Shown: piece by piece, positions 1 to 12,009 of the stretch
Layout: the number at the start of each line of letters is the position of its first letter
Numbering within the stretch: position 1 is the first letter of the stretch
Assembly: GCA_033060915.1 (NCBI GenBank)
Contig: CM065390.1
Span: 20,658,501 to 20,722,500 of the forward strand
Origin: Euryodendron excelsum
Taxonomy: Eukaryota; Streptophyta; Magnoliopsida; Ericales; Pentaphylacaceae
Direction of reading: 5' to 3'
DNA: 64,000 nt
Notes under the pieces: model-generated
What the model was told of the DNA's origin: nothing
The model's input: the letters and a program-made list of their open reading frames with translations, nothing else
The model's database searches: none
Made by a program: the position numbers and the translations under genes

Positions 1-166
1 CCTAGCACATCTTTAAATATGTTAGGTAGCGACTCCGAAAACCTTTTCGAAAAGCCCTAATCAATTCCATTTCAAAAATTCAAACCCCATCGCATTTGTC
101 TTTCTAAGAGGATGAGTTCTAACAAGAGAGCACCGTGCTTTTTCCCAACCCAAGAGGGGCACGATA
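1..166 (+). mobile_element. 3' end of an Ogre-type LTR (B-like subfamily) inserted in Athila-like integrase
   Basis: This stretch matches the last part of the LTR of element B (51323-51504): the CCTA..TTAGG hairpin, the primer-site-like motif at 27-36, the block 'gaggatgagttctaac' and the terminal 'ggggcacga'. It ends at 166 as CGATA, where CGACA is expected. Immediately after it the minus-strand integrase coding sequence resumes. The rest of this LTR lies left of the window, so it cannot be said whether it is a solo LTR or part of an element. Its target duplication would be 167-171 (atgcc) plus an unseen left copy. Confidence 0.85.
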
Positions 167-977
167 ATGCCACCATCACTAATGACAGCACGAGGCATAC
201 CAAAGTGAGAAAAAGTATTCTCCTTTAAGAACTTAACCACAACGCGGTGATTATTGGTACAAGAAGTAACGGCCTCCACCCATTTAGACACATAGTCAAT
301 GGTCACACAAATGTAAAGGAATCCAAACAAACTTGAGAATGGTCCCATGAAATCAATAACCCAACAATCAAATATCTCAAGAGTAAGAATGGGGTTAAGG
401 GGCATCATGTGCCTTCTAGTTAGACCTCCTAGTCATTGATACGTATCACAGGATGTGCAAAATGTGTGAACATCTCGAAACATGGTGAGTCAATATAAGC
501 TAGATTGTAGAATCTTTGCAACCGTCTTTTTCGAACTAAAGTGCCCACCACAAGCATAGGAGTAACAGAACTCCATGACAGATTGAAACTTATTGTTGAG
601 GATACATCAACGAATTATATGATTGGGATAACACTTGAACAAGTATGGATCATCCCAGAAGAAATACCTTATATTTTTTAAGAATTTTCATTTATCTAAG
701 TAAGACTAGTGTGACGATATCTTGCCAGTAGCCAAAAAGTTGGCTATATCAGTGAACCATGGAATAGTTACTTGAGAAAGTGTTTGGATTTGGAAAAGAT
801 GCTCATCTGAAAAATACTCATTAATAGGGAGAGTATCGTTGGCTTCCCCATCAGTAGGGAGCCGTGTGAAATGGTTAGCAACTACATTTTCTACCCCTTT
901 CTTGTCTCTAATTTTAATGTGGAACTTTTATAACAAAAGAATCCAATGGATGAGGCGTGGCTTTACTTCAGGCTTGG
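167..977 (-). pseudogene. Athila-like Ty3/gypsy pol fragment: end of RNase H, integrase zinc finger and integrase core
   Basis: Read leftwards on the minus strand this is the C-terminal part of an Athila-type polyprotein. Near 840-977 it encodes the RNase H tail (PRLIHWILLL, then IRDKKGVENVVANHFTRL). At about 720-770 comes the linker PWFTDIANFLATGK, then the integrase HHCC region (a GGHF motif near 550, KTVAKILQ near 520). At 172-408 is the catalytic core, including FMGPF and IDYVSKWVEA. Integrase would join element DNA to the host chromosome. The frame is broken by stops around 420 and 600 and the protein is cut at the 166/167 LTR junction, so it is dead. The upstream half of the same RNase H lies at 37424-37995, on the far side of element A. 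An open frame running from 61 to 408 includes unrelated LTR sequence and is not its true end. Confidence 0.9.
973..977. repeat. Target site duplication of element A (left copy, CTTGG)
   Basis: CTTGG directly precedes the terminal TGTCGGG of A at 978 and recurs at 37424-37428 directly after the terminal TTTACA. A 5-bp duplication is the usual signature of Ty3/gypsy integration. The flanking codons on both sides belong to one RNase H reading frame, which confirms the insertion point. Confidence 0.93.
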
Positions 978-3900
978 TGTCGGGCCCAGATTTTTTGCAC
1001 TCGAGAAATACACACACAAGTAAGAAAATTACTGTACTCTCTCGTTAGAACTCATCCTCCAAGAAAATTGAGTGCGACTATGTTTGAATTGAAAATTGGT
1101 TTGAACAAAGGGCTTTTGGAAAACATTTGGAGTCGCCACCTAACTCGATTAAGGTAAATTAGGTCACCTAAAAACTAATCATAATCCGAAGACTACACTT
1201 AGGGTTTTTGAAAACGATTTTGAAAATACTTCCTCAATAGAGGGTTTTTAGGAAAACAGGTTGTTTGGCAACCTTTGGAAAATATGTAAGTCCTGTTTTG
1301 AAAATAAACTCCATTTTGGTCTTTGAAAACAGTGATTCTAGGTTCGGAGGTTGGTTATGTGTAGGGAAGACGCACTAAGCTATCACCCTACCCCACCCTT
1401 GCGGTACCTACATGTCTATTTACCCTAAATTCACCTATGAGAGTCTTCAACTACAAATGTTCAATCTTATCCACTTCAGAAAAAGAATGCTTAAAAAGAC
1501 ATGATGCATGATATGCAAGTGCAAGAAAAGAGAGTTAAAAAATAGATTTGGAAAGAAAATGATTTGATTTAAAAGAGACTTCTAGAATTGAAATTGGAAA
1601 GGAAATAAAAGCTTGGAAGTTTGAAATAGATTATAGAATTGGAGATTTGAAAAAAAAAAGGTTGTTGTGGAAAAAGATTGTGGAATTTGAGATTTGAAGA
1701 AGGTTGTGGAAATAGAAATTTGAAAAATGTTGTGACTGCACCCATGAGCGTTGCCTACGTATCTTTTTTGAGGAATCAGGTCAGTCGTAGTTCGAACTAG
1801 AGTCCAATAGAAAATAGAAGATTTGATATGAAAGAAGAAGCTGAATTGGAATTCGGATTTGATTTGAATTTAGAATAGAAGATTAGAATTTGAAATGGAA
1901 GAATAGAGACCCTAGACCTAGGAAGGTAGGATTTAAAAAGGACTTGAGATTAAGAAAGACTTGACTCGAATGTTGAACTTAGAAGATTAGGAAAGATTGG
2001 ATTTGGGAATCCTAGACTTAGGAAAGATAGGATTTAGAAAGTTTCGTTTTAGGAAAGTTTTGAATTAGGAAAAGTTCGAATTAGGAAAATGTCATTTTAA
2101 GAAAGTTCCGTTTTAGGAAAGTTTTCAAATTAGGAAAGTGTTGGATTAAGAAAGTTTTGAAATAAGAAACATTTCATTTTAAGAAAGTTTTGAAATTGAA
2201 AAGTTTTGAATTTCGAATGTTTTGAAATAGGGAAGTTTTGAAAGTTGGTAAATTTAGAAGTTAGAAAGCTTTAGATTTGGAAAGATTTGAAGTTTAGGGA
2301 AGCTTTAGATTTAGGAAGGTATGAGATTAGAAAAGAGTGAATTAGGAAAGGTTTAGACTAGGAAGAATTGAGATTCCTATTTCCTAAAACAAGGGATTGG
2401 ATTTTATTTCTAAAAAGAGATGTTTTGATTTTGTTTTCAAAACGGGAGATAGGATCTAATGTCCTAAATGGGAGATTGGATTTGGCATGAATTTGGAAAG
2501 ATGGAGTTTTCGAAATCCTAATTTTGGAAAGACTATAGTTTTGATGTAGAAAATAGGTTTTGGATATATATATATATAGTTTTGATTTAAAAAACAACAG
2601 GTTTTGGAAACCTAGGTTTTGAGGCCAAAATAAGGGATTAGAAATCATGCTTTTGGGAAAGAAAATTAGGGTTTCCTAATTGTGGGTTCTAGGGTTTAAC
2701 TTAGGCTCTAAGGAAAGAATTTTTGGAAAGTGAGTCTTTAAAAAGAGACATTTTTTGAAGGAAATCCTAAATAGGAGTTTCTAGAAAGTGAATTTTGAAA
2801 AGAGAGTTTTTGAAAAAAAAATCCTAGAGAGGAGTTTCTAGAAAATGAATTTTGAAAAGAGAGAGATATTGGAAGGAGATTGTTGGAAAGAGCTTTTAGG
2901 AAAGAGATTTAGGGAAGAGAGTTTTCTAAGAAGGAAAACTAGGGAGTGTTTTTAGGAAAGGAATTTTGAAAAGAGCTTTTTTGGAAAGGAGTTCGAAAAG
3001 GAGTTTTTGAAAATAATTTTTGGAGAGAGCTTTTGAAAACAATTTTGGAAAGAAGATTAGAGAGAGTTTGTGGAAAGGATGTTGGAAATGAGATTTTTAT
3101 GAGAAGATTTTTTAGAAGACTTTTTTAGAAAGCATATAAAATATCTCACTTTCCTAAAGCGATTCTAACCATAAGAAGGTTAGAATCACTTTAAGATAGT
3201 AGTTTTGAAAACAACAATGTTTTGTAAATATGGACCGTATTGCTCACTTTAAATGTAACACTTGCCTAAAGCAACCCTAGCCATGAAAAGGCTAGAATCA
3301 CCTTAGGATTGTGATTTTGAAAATAAGTTTTGAAAAAGAAGATTTTGATGCAAGTTTGAAAACGATGTTAATGCAAGCTTTGAAAACGAGTTTAAAAACG
3401 AAATTTGGAAGAACGCAAGATCATGATATGCACAATGCAAATTGGGGTCGTAAATATACAAGGTTAAAGGCTTTACCACATATTCAAGGGGGCCTAGACC
3501 ACGTGGTCTCCGGTTAGACTAAAAGAAAGCCCCCGACACGGTGACTCTCCAATAGCCCAATCCTACACCAGGACCGGGAATTCCCTTCTTTCAAGCATGC
3601 AAGAAGGGGAGGAAGAAGATGGGGGTTTAAAATAAAAGAAAACCTAAGTAGGTTAGGAGAGAAAATAGATGGGGGAAGATTCGTAAACATAAATAGGAAG
3701 CCTATCTTGTGTCTTCTTTATTTTGCTTAGCTTTGCGCACTTTACTTTGCTTGTCTTGCTTCGGTCTTCACTTCAGTCTTCAAGAGTTTGTCTTCAATCT
3801 TCAAAACTTTGTAGTTGCAGCAATCCAAGTCTTCAATGGAGGGTTGGAAGCTAGTGTATGAGTATATGAGAGTGTATGAGTTCATCGGAGGCTAGGGTTT

Positions 3901-4029
3901 GTGTATGGAGGCTAGGGTTTGAAAAACCTAAAGGAGACTAGGGTTTAGAGAGGCTACGAGCTCTATATATCGAAAAGTAAGGTTTTTAGACTAAGTTTGC
4001 GAACCTTTTTCACGCTGGAGGAGGCTCTG

Positions 4030-4037
4030 TATTTATA
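4030..4037 (-). promoter_or_regulatory. TATA box of the element A 3' LTR
   Basis: TATAAATA on the minus strand, preceded by GGCGCC palindromes and followed by the conserved 'acagagcctcc' block. The same arrangement is present in every full LTR here. It is the predicted core promoter for element transcription. Confidence 0.75.
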
Positions 4038-4476
4038 GACAAGGGAATGACCTAGCGCCTGTTGCAGTGGCGCCAAGCCAAAAATGCTCCTAATGGCGCC
4101 ACCCAGTTAGAAAAGTTTTAAGTTCGGCAAACAACGTATCTTGAGAAGATTTGGGCGCCTATATTAGTGATTACCATGCAATTTTTAGCCTCGCTTCACT
4201 AAAAGTGACTCCGAAAAGTCCGGGAAAGATTTAAGGGACCGGAAATGGCTCGAAAGGCCGAAAAAGGGCAGGAACCCTTAGAATAGGGTCCCGGAAGTAG
4301 TGGACATGAAAAAGGATGACAAGATGTATTAAAAGGGTTGACCGGGCCATTAGGGGCAAAACGGTCAACTGGATCGAAAAGCTACCAGGACGGACTCAGA
4401 ATGTCCTGGAAAAAAACTTGAGATTTAGAAACATTATTTAGAATGTTTCCAAAGCCTACCGGCTTGATAACCAGAG

Positions 4477-4481
4477 CCGAT
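4477..4481. repeat. Target site duplication of S1 (left copy, CCGAT)
   Basis: CCGAT before S1 pairs with CCGGT at 9646-9650 after it. The uninterrupted repeat unit elsewhere reads 'agagccggtgtgg', so the left copy has one later change. Confidence 0.85.
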
Positions 4482-4659
4482 TGCAAGCACCCCATTTTTG
4501 ATCGGTCGGCAGTCTACGCTCCGTCCAGACTTATACTCAAGTTAATATGGACGTATTCCAATCGAAATCAACTCTCTAAGTCTAAATCTCATCTGTCCAT
4601 CGCTTCGCAGGCCCACCAGGCCTAAATAGAGGCAAAATGACCAAAATGCCCTTAGGGGC

Positions 4660-4990
4660 ATAGTCCTTTCCAATTCCAATTACAATCCCTCTCTCCAGAC
4701 AGTTGATTCCTCGAGACGATAAATCTATTCCAAATCAGGCATGTCTTTCTGAAGATGGTAAGTCCCCTTTCTAATTCCAAATCAGGCACGTCTTTCTGAA
4801 GACGATAAGACCCCTTTCCAATTCCAATCTCTCTCTCGAGACAGTTGATTCCTCGAGACGGTAAATCTACTCCAATCAGGCACGTCTTTCCAAAGACGAT
4901 AAGACCCCTTTCCAATTCCAATCCCTCTCTCGAGACAGGTGATTCCTTGAGACGAAAATTCGGCACGTTGTCCAAAGAAAATCTCCTCGG
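4660..4990 (+). repeat. S1 U3 tandem array of about 47-bp hairpin units
   Basis: Recurrent phrases 'cgtctttccgaagacggtaag' variants, 'cccctttccaattcc' and 'ctctcgagacagttgattcc' repeat here. The core of a unit (CGTCTTTCC/GAAGACG) is self-complementary. Homologous arrays sit near the start of every A-type LTR. Confidence 0.8.
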
Positions 4991-5564
4991 AATGGTAAGT
5001 CCCTTTAAACCTGTCGACCGGGATGAGACCCCAAGTCCCCTAGATGGTAAAACGGTCTACCTTTGGTGCCTGCTAGCCCGCCGATGCAGAAATGTCCGTT
5101 TAGGCACGCCTTTCGAGAAATTTGACTTCTCAGGCGCTAAGTCCTTTTAGCAGCTTCGTGAGATCAGGCAGCTTTGGGAATGATCACGAACAGTCAGAGT
5201 AACAGAAATACTCACAAACATCACAACCGTTAGAGTAGCAGAAATGCTCACAAGCTGGTCGATATAGGGAATTGCCAACAAACTCACGTATCACGCAACC
5301 ACCGTCAGAGTGGCGGAAACACTCAAAATCTAGGTCAACACCGGTGCCTGCTAGCCCACTTCGGTGAAAAATGACCAAACTGCCCCTTGGGCCTTTTTCA
5401 ACACGTTTCTTGAGAACACACCTGAGTCCTCAGAACGGTAACTCTAACCGTCTAAGATTGTCTTGAAAGCAGTCTAGCATGATTAGGTGCCTTCTAGTCA
5501 GTTTCAGGCCAATTCCGAGACTTTCTGGTCAAGATAACCATTTTGCCCCTAGGCATCCGGACAC

Positions 5565-5960
5565 CCCGAGAACCACACCGGCTCTGGGTATCAAACCGGT
5601 AATCTCCTGAGTTTGCTTTTCATAGTATTCTTAACCTTCCTTTACCTTTTCAGATGATTCCCAGTCAGTTCTGGCAAACCCGGTACAAAATGACCGTTTT
5701 GCCCCTGGTAGGTCGGTCTCCTTTTTCCGACCACACCGGCTCTGGGTATCAAACCGATAACTTCCCGAGAATGTTTTTTATAGTATTCTCAACCTTTCTT
5801 TATCCTTTTGGATCATTCCGAGTCAGTTCCGGCAAACCTGGTGCGAAATGACCGTTTTGCCCCTGGTGGGCCGGTCACCTTTTCTGGCCACACCGGCTCT
5901 AGGTATCAAACCGAAAACCTTTGGGAACATTCTGAATAATGTTTCCAAATCTCGAGTCTC
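5565..5960 (+). repeat. S1 U3 tandem array of about 150-158-bp units
   Basis: The phrase 'ccacaccggctctggg' followed by 'tatcaaaccg' recurs near 5573, 5723 and 5880. Between these copies lie 'aaatgaccgttttgcccct' and 'attctcaacctt'. These are sense copies of the units seen antisense at 35700-36205. Confidence 0.85.
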
Positions 5961-6355
5961 CTTCCAAGACAGTCCGAGTCCGTCCTGGCAGCTTCCCAAT
6001 CTGATTGACCGTTTTACCCTTAAAGGCTCAGTCAACCCTTCTGACACATCCTATCCCCATTTTTCAAGTCAAATACCTCCGGAACACTATTCTAAGTGTT
6101 CCTGCCCCTTTCCAGCCTTCCGGGCTAATCCCAGTCCCTTAAATCATTTTCGGACTTTCCGAAGTCACTCCTAGTGAAACCAAGCTAAAAATTGCATGGT
6201 AGTCACTAGTACAGGCACCCAAATCTTCTAAAGATACGTTACTTGCCGACCTAAACACTTTCCTAAATAGCTGGCCCCAACCCAAGAAATGGCTTGGCGC
6301 CAAGAGGAAATTTGGCCTAGCGTCACTGCAACAGGCGCCAAGTCTATCCAATCTT

Positions 6356-6363
6356 TATAAATA
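6356..6363 (+). promoter_or_regulatory. TATA box of S1
   Basis: TATAAATA followed by 'cagagcctcc', preceded by GGCGCC-containing inverted repeats at about 6280-6345. It is the predicted LTR core promoter; a solo LTR could in principle still fire towards 9645. Confidence 0.75.
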
Positions 6364-6959
6364 CAGAGCCTCCTCCAGCGTGCAAGAGGTCTAAAAAATA
6401 AATCTAAAAATCCTATATTTCGATACACAGAGCTCGTAACCTCCCAAAAACCCAAGCTTCTCTAGGTTTTCCAAACCCTAGCCACTAATACACAAACCCT
6501 AACCTCCTATACACTCGCATACACTTCTATACACTCATACACTAGCTTCCAAAGCCTCCTTTGAAGACTTGAAGTGCTGCAAACTGAAGCCTCGAAAAAC
6601 TCTTGAAGATTGAAGACGAAGACCAAAGAAAGGCAAGGCGCGCAAAGCCAAGTAAAATAAACAAGACAAGGTAGGCTTTCGTTTTATGTTTCTACACTTC
6701 CCCCCTCTCTTCTCTCTCCTAACCCACTTGGGTTTTCTCTATTTTAATCCCCATCTCTTTCCCCCATTTCTTTGCATGCTTGAAACAAGGGGATTTCCGG
6801 TCCATGTGTAGGATTGGACTATTGGAGGGTCACCGTGTCAGGGGCTTTCTTTTAGTCTAACCAGAGACCATGTGGGTTCGGCCCCTTTGATTATGTGGTG
6901 AAGCCTTAACCTTGTATATTCACAACCCCAAATTTGAATTGTGCATATCATGATCTTGC

Positions 6960-9110
6960 ATTTCTTCAAAATCATTTTCAAACTCGTTTTCAAAGTTTGC
7001 ATTAAGCATGTTTTCAAAATAGCATCAAAATCTCCTTTTTTTCAAAACTTGTTTTCAAAATCACAATCCTAGGGTGATTCTAGCTTTTCCATAGCTAGAG
7101 TTACTTTAGAAAAGTGTTACATTTAAAGTGACTTTTATGGTCCATATTTTCAAATCTTGTTATCTTCAAAACCACTTTCTTAAAGTGGTTCTAATCTTCT
7201 TATGGTTAGAATCGCTTTAGGAAAGTGAGATGCTTTTATACTTCCCAAACTCTCTTTTTAAAAGTCTCTCTTTTTAAAACCCTCTTTTCAACATGCTTTT
7301 CAAAAACTCTTCTTTCCAAAGTTGTTTTCAAAAACTCCCTCCAAAAATCTATTTTTCAAAAACTCTCTTTTCAACTCTTTCTCAAAACGCTCTCTTCAAA
7401 ATCCACTTTCTAAAAACGCTCATTAGGTTTCCTTCCTAGAAAAACTTTCTCTAAAAATCTTTTTAAAAACTCTCTTTTCAAAACTCATCTTCTAGAAACT
7501 CCTCTCTAGGTTTTCTTTCCAAAAATCTCCACTTCCAAAAACACGCTTTCCAAAAATCCCTTTTCTTGGTGCCCAAGTTAAGCCCTAGAACCCACGATTA
7601 GGAAACCCTAATTTTCTTTCCAAAAACATGATTTTTCAACCTTGTCCCAAACATAGATTTCCAAAATCTCTCCTTTCACATCCAAACTATACATATTTTC
7701 AAAACCTATTTTTTACGTCAAAACTATAGTCTTCCAAATCTAAGGTTTCTAAAACCTTTCTTTCCAAATCCTTGTCAAATCCAATCTTCCCTTTAGGAAA
7801 CCAAATCCAATTTTTCCTTTAGGAAACCAAATCCAATCTTTCCGTTTAGAAAACTAGATCCAATCTTCCGTTTTTGGAAACAAAATCAAACCTTCTCTTT
7901 TAGAAACAAAATCTAATCCCTTGTTTTAGAAAATAGGAATCTTAACTCTTCCTAGTCTAAGTCTTTTCTAATTCAAATCCATCATAATCTTCTACTTTCC
8001 CTAAATCTTAAGTTTTCAAAACTTGAACATAACAATATTTCCTAAATTTTAAAACTTAAAATCTAAATCTTTCCTAATTCAACTCTCTCCTAATTTCCTA
8101 CCTTCCTAAACCATAAGTTTCCTAAAACTTCCAAATCTTTCCTTAAACATTAAGCTTTCAAATCATTCCTAATTCAACCATTTCCTAACTCTACCCCTTT
8201 TCAAATTTAGGTTTTCCCACCTTTCCTAAATTCAAACATTTCCTAATCTCAAAATTTTCTAAAATTCAAACTCTAGAACTTTCTAAATCTCAAATCTTTC
8301 CAAATTTAAAGTTTTTTAAATTCAAAACTTTCTTTATTTAAATCTTTCTAAATTCTTAACTTTCCTAAAATTTTAAATCTTTCTAAAATCTAAAACTTTC
8401 TAAACTCAAAACTTTCTTATTTTCAAAACTTCCCTATTTTCAAAACTTTTCTTAATTCAAAACTTTCCTAATTCGAACACTTTCCCAAATTGAAAACTTT
8501 CCTAATTTCCAAACTTTCCTAGATCAAACTTTCCTAAAATGACACTTTCCTAATTTGAACCTTTCCTAATTTGAACATTTCCTAAATCCAATCTTTCTTC
8601 AATCTTCCAAGTCCAACATTCGAGCCAAATCTTTCTAAACCTCTAGTCTTTCCTAAATCTCATCTTTCCTAATTCTAGGTTTCCTAAGCCTCAATCTTTC
8701 CAAAACAATTCTAATTTCCAAAATTCTATTCTAAGTTCAAATCAAATCCTTTTTACAATCAAAATCTCTTTTTTAAATCATACCTTCTATTTTCAATCGG
8801 ACTCTTATCCGAACTACGATTGACCTGATTCCTCCAAAAGGATACGTAGGCAACCCTCATGGGTGCGGTCTCCACATTTTTCAAATCTCAAATTCCACAA
8901 CATTTTTCAAGTTTCTATTTCCACAAAATCTTTCCAAATCTTCAATCTATTTTCAAATTTCCAATTTCAAAGTTCTATTTCCAAATCTCTATTTTCAATT
9001 TCCAAAACCTTCTTTCCAAATTCAAACTTCTATCTCTTTCTTTTCAAATCAGATCAAATTAAATTCTTTTCAAATCTATTTCCAAATCAATTCTTTTTTC
9101 TTGCACTTGT
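6960..9110 (+). repeat. S1 R/U5 low-complexity region, G-poor on the sense strand
   Basis: About 2.1 kb is made of degenerate phrases such as 'ctttcctaaattcaaaac', with very few G on the sense strand. It is homologous to 12730-14980 (C) and, antisense, to 1440-3130, 19230-21290 and 32750-34390. Open frames inside it (for example 7225-7413 and 8859-9156) are rich in F, K, S and L and are composition artefacts. Confidence 0.85.
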
Positions 9111-9645
9111 ATATCATGCATCATGTTTTTCTAAACATTGTTTTCAAAGTGGATAGGATTGAATATTTGTTAGTTAAAGACTCTCATAGGTGAATTTAGG
9201 GTAAAATTGACATGTAGGTACCGAAAGGGCGGGGTAGGATGATGGCTTAGTGCATCTTCCCTACACGTAACCAACCTCCAAGCCTAGAATCACTATTTTC
9301 AAAGACCAAAAAAGAGTTATTTTTCAAAAAGGGCTAAATATTTTCTAAAGGTTGCCAAACAACCTGTTTTCTTAAAAACCCTCTCTTGAGGAGATATTTT
9401 TAAAATCGTTTTCAAAAACCCTGAGTGTAGTTTTCGGATTATGCTTAGTTTTTAGGTGACCTAACTCACCTTAATCAAGTTAAATGGTGACTCCAAATCT
9501 TTTCTAAAAGCCCTATATTCAAATCTATTTTCAATTCAAACTTAGTCGCACTCATTCTTCTAAGAGGGTGGGTTTTAACAAGAGAGTACAGTATTTTTTC
9601 CGCTTGTGTGTGTATTCCTCGAGTGCGAAAAATCTAGGCACGACA

Positions 9646-10572
9646 CCGGTATGGTCGAAAAAGGCGACCGGCCCACCATTGGCAAAACAGTCATTTTGAA
9701 CCGGGTTTACCGGAACTGACTCGAAATGATCTGGAAAGATAAAGGAAGGTCGGCAATACTACAAGAAGCATTCTAGAGAGATTACCGGTTTGATACCCAG
9801 AGCCAGTGTGGTCAGAAAAAAGGTGACCGGCCCACTAGGGGCAAAACGGTCATTCTGCACCGGGTTCGCCGGAACTAACTTGGAATGATCCGGAAAGATA
9901 ATAGAAGGTTGAGAACACTATAAGAAGCATTCTCAGGAGGCTACCAGTTTGATACCCAGAGCCGGTATGGCTAGAAAAGGCGACCAGCCCACCAGGGCTT
10001 AAACAGTTATTTTGCACCGGGTTAACTGGAACTGACTCGAAATGATCTGGAAAGATAATAGAAGGTTGAGAACACTATAAGAAACATTCTCAGGAGATTA
10101 CCAATTTGATGCCCAGAGCCGGTGTGGTCCTCGGGGCGTTCAGATGACTAGGGGCAAAATGGTCATCTTGATCGAAAAGTCTCGAAATTGGCCCGAAACA
10201 GACTAGAAAGCACCTAATCATGCCGGATTACTTTTAAGACAATCCTGGAAGGGGTGGACTTACCATTATGAGGACTTAGGTGTGTTCTCGAGAAGCGTGC
10301 CAAAAAATGGCCCCAGGGGCAGTTTGGTCATTTTTCACCGAAATGGGCTAGCAGGCACCGGTGTTGACCTGGGTTTTGAGTGCTTCCGCCACTCTGACGG
10401 CGGTCTCGTGATACAGGGGTTTGTTGGCAATTCCCTATATCGACATGGTTGTGAGTATTTCCGCTACTATGACGGTTGCGATATTTACGAGTACTTCTGC
10501 TACTCTGAAGGTTCGCGATCATTCCTGAGACTGCCTGATCTCAAAAAGCTGCTAAAGGGACTTAGCGCCTGA
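9646..10572 (-). repeat. Element A 3' LTR, segment 2 (U3 tandem-repeat part)
   Basis: This is the middle segment between insertions S1 and C, colinear with about 35723-36640 of the A 5' LTR. It contains about three units of the 157-bp repeat (the 'cccagagccggtgtgg' phrase recurs), then the stretch with stretched copies of 'gagtatttccgctactctgacgg' at 10376-10515. The 96-residue open frame across 10282-10572 has no match to any family I know and is repeat-derived. Confidence 0.92.
10568..10572. repeat. Target site duplication of element C (left copy, CCTGA)
   Basis: CCTGA precedes TGTAAGTG at 10573 and recurs perfectly at 17470-17474 after GCGCGACA. The interrupted A LTR is colinear across the pair. 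Confidence 0.93.
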
Positions 10573-12009
10573 TGTAAGTGCCCCATTTTTAACCGCTCGG
10601 CAGTCTACACTCCGTCCAGACTTGTACTCAAGTCAATATGGACGTATTCCAATCGAAACCAACTTGCTAAGTCTAAATCCCGTCTGTCCATCGCTTTGCG
10701 GGCCCACTAGACCCCAATAGAGGCCAAATCACCAAAATGCCCTTAGAGGCATTGTCTTTTCCAATTCCAACTCCAATCCCTCTCTCGAGACAGATTATTC
10801 CTCGATACGGTCCCAAATCAAGCACATCTTTCCGAAGACGGTAAGTCCCCTTTCCAATCCCTCTCTCGAGATAGTTTATTCCTCGAGACGGTTCTAATCA
10901 GGCACGTCTTTCCGAAGACGGTAAGTCCCCTTTCCAATCTCTCTCTCGAGACAGTTTATTCCTCAAGGCCGTTCCAATTAGGCACGTCTTTCCGAAGATG
11001 GTAAGTCCCCTTTCTAATCCCTCTCTCGAGATAGTTTATTCCTCGAGATGGTCCGGGTAGCGAAAATACTCGCAAACATCACAACCGTTAGAGTAGCGGA
11101 AATACTCGCAAACAGGTCGATATAGGGAATTGCCAACAAACCCTTGTGTCACGACGACCGCCGTCAAAGTGGCGGAAACACTCAAAACCCGAGTTAACAC
11201 CGGGGCCTGCTAGCCCACTTCGGTGAAAAATGACCAAATTGCACCTTGGGTCAATTCCGAGACTTTTTGGTCAACTTGACCATTTTGCCCCTAGGCATCC
11301 GAACGCCCCGGGGACCACACCGGCTCTGGTTATCAAACCGATAACCTCCCGAGAATGTTTTTATAGTATTCTCAACCTTTCTCTATCTTTCCGGATCATT
11401 CTGAGTCAGTTTCGGCAAACCTGGTGCGAAATAACCGTTTTGCCCCTGGTGGGCCGGTCTCCTTGTTCGACCACACCGGCTCTGGATATCAAACCGGTAA
11501 CTTTCTGAGACTGCTTATTATAGCATTCTCAACCTTCCTTTACCTTTCCGGAGCGTTCCGAGTCAGTTCCGGCAAACCCGGTACAAAATGACCGTTTTGC
11601 CCCTAGTGGGCGGATCTCCTTTTCCGACCACACAAGCTCTGGGAATCAAACCGGAAACCTTTGGGAACATTCTAAATAATGTTTCCAAATCTTAAGTCTT
11701 CTTCCGGGACAGTCCAAGTCCGTCCCGGCAGCTTTCCGACCCGATTGACCATTTTGCCCCTAAAAGCCCGATCAAACCTTCCGACACATCTTATCCTCAC
11801 TTTTCAAGTTAAATACCTCCGGGACACTATTTTAAGTGTTCCTACTATTTTTCGACTTTTTCGGGTCATTCCCGGTCTTCCAAACTCCTTCCTGGACTTT
11901 CCGGAGTCACTCCTAGTGAAGCCAGGCTAAAAATTACATGGTAGTCACTAGTACAAGCGCCTAAATCTAGTCAAAGATACGTTGCTTCCTGACCTTAAAC
12001 ATTTCCTAA

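Larger units (their letters stand above)
978..4481 (-). repeat. Element A 3' LTR, segment 1 (R/U5 and part of U3)
   Basis: Antisense LTR sequence aligns colinearly with 32215-35722 of the A 5' LTR. From left to right it holds the LTR terminus TGTCGGG, a primer-site mimic (1129-1138), the U5 conserved blocks at about 1370-1415 and 1749-1795, low-complexity purine-rich sequence, the antisense TATA at 4030-4037, damaged GGCGCC palindromes (4060-4110), and the start of the 157-bp repeats, where S1 cuts in. It continues at 9646. Small open frames here come from base-skewed repeats and are not genes. Confidence 0.93.
4482..9645 (+). mobile_element. S1: solo Ogre-type LTR inserted in the A 3' LTR
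   Basis: One complete sense LTR (5164 bp) begins TGCAAGCACCCC, with one change from TGTAAGC, and ends GGCACGACA at 9645. It carries every LTR landmark in order: 47-bp array (about 4660-4990), 157-bp array (about 5565-5960), GGCGCC motifs, TATA at 6356-6363, pyrimidine-rich low complexity (about 6960-9110), conserved U5 blocks (8811-8858 and 9214-9245) and a primer-site mimic (9485-9494). No PBS follows; the sequence returns at once to the interrupted antisense LTR. With flanking CCGAT/CCGGT this is a solo LTR left by LTR-LTR recombination. Confidence 0.93.

Noticed and set aside
61..408. A single 115-residue protein across the left edge
   Set aside because: The C-terminal third is translated from the inserted Ogre LTR (1-166). 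Only 172-408 is integrase.
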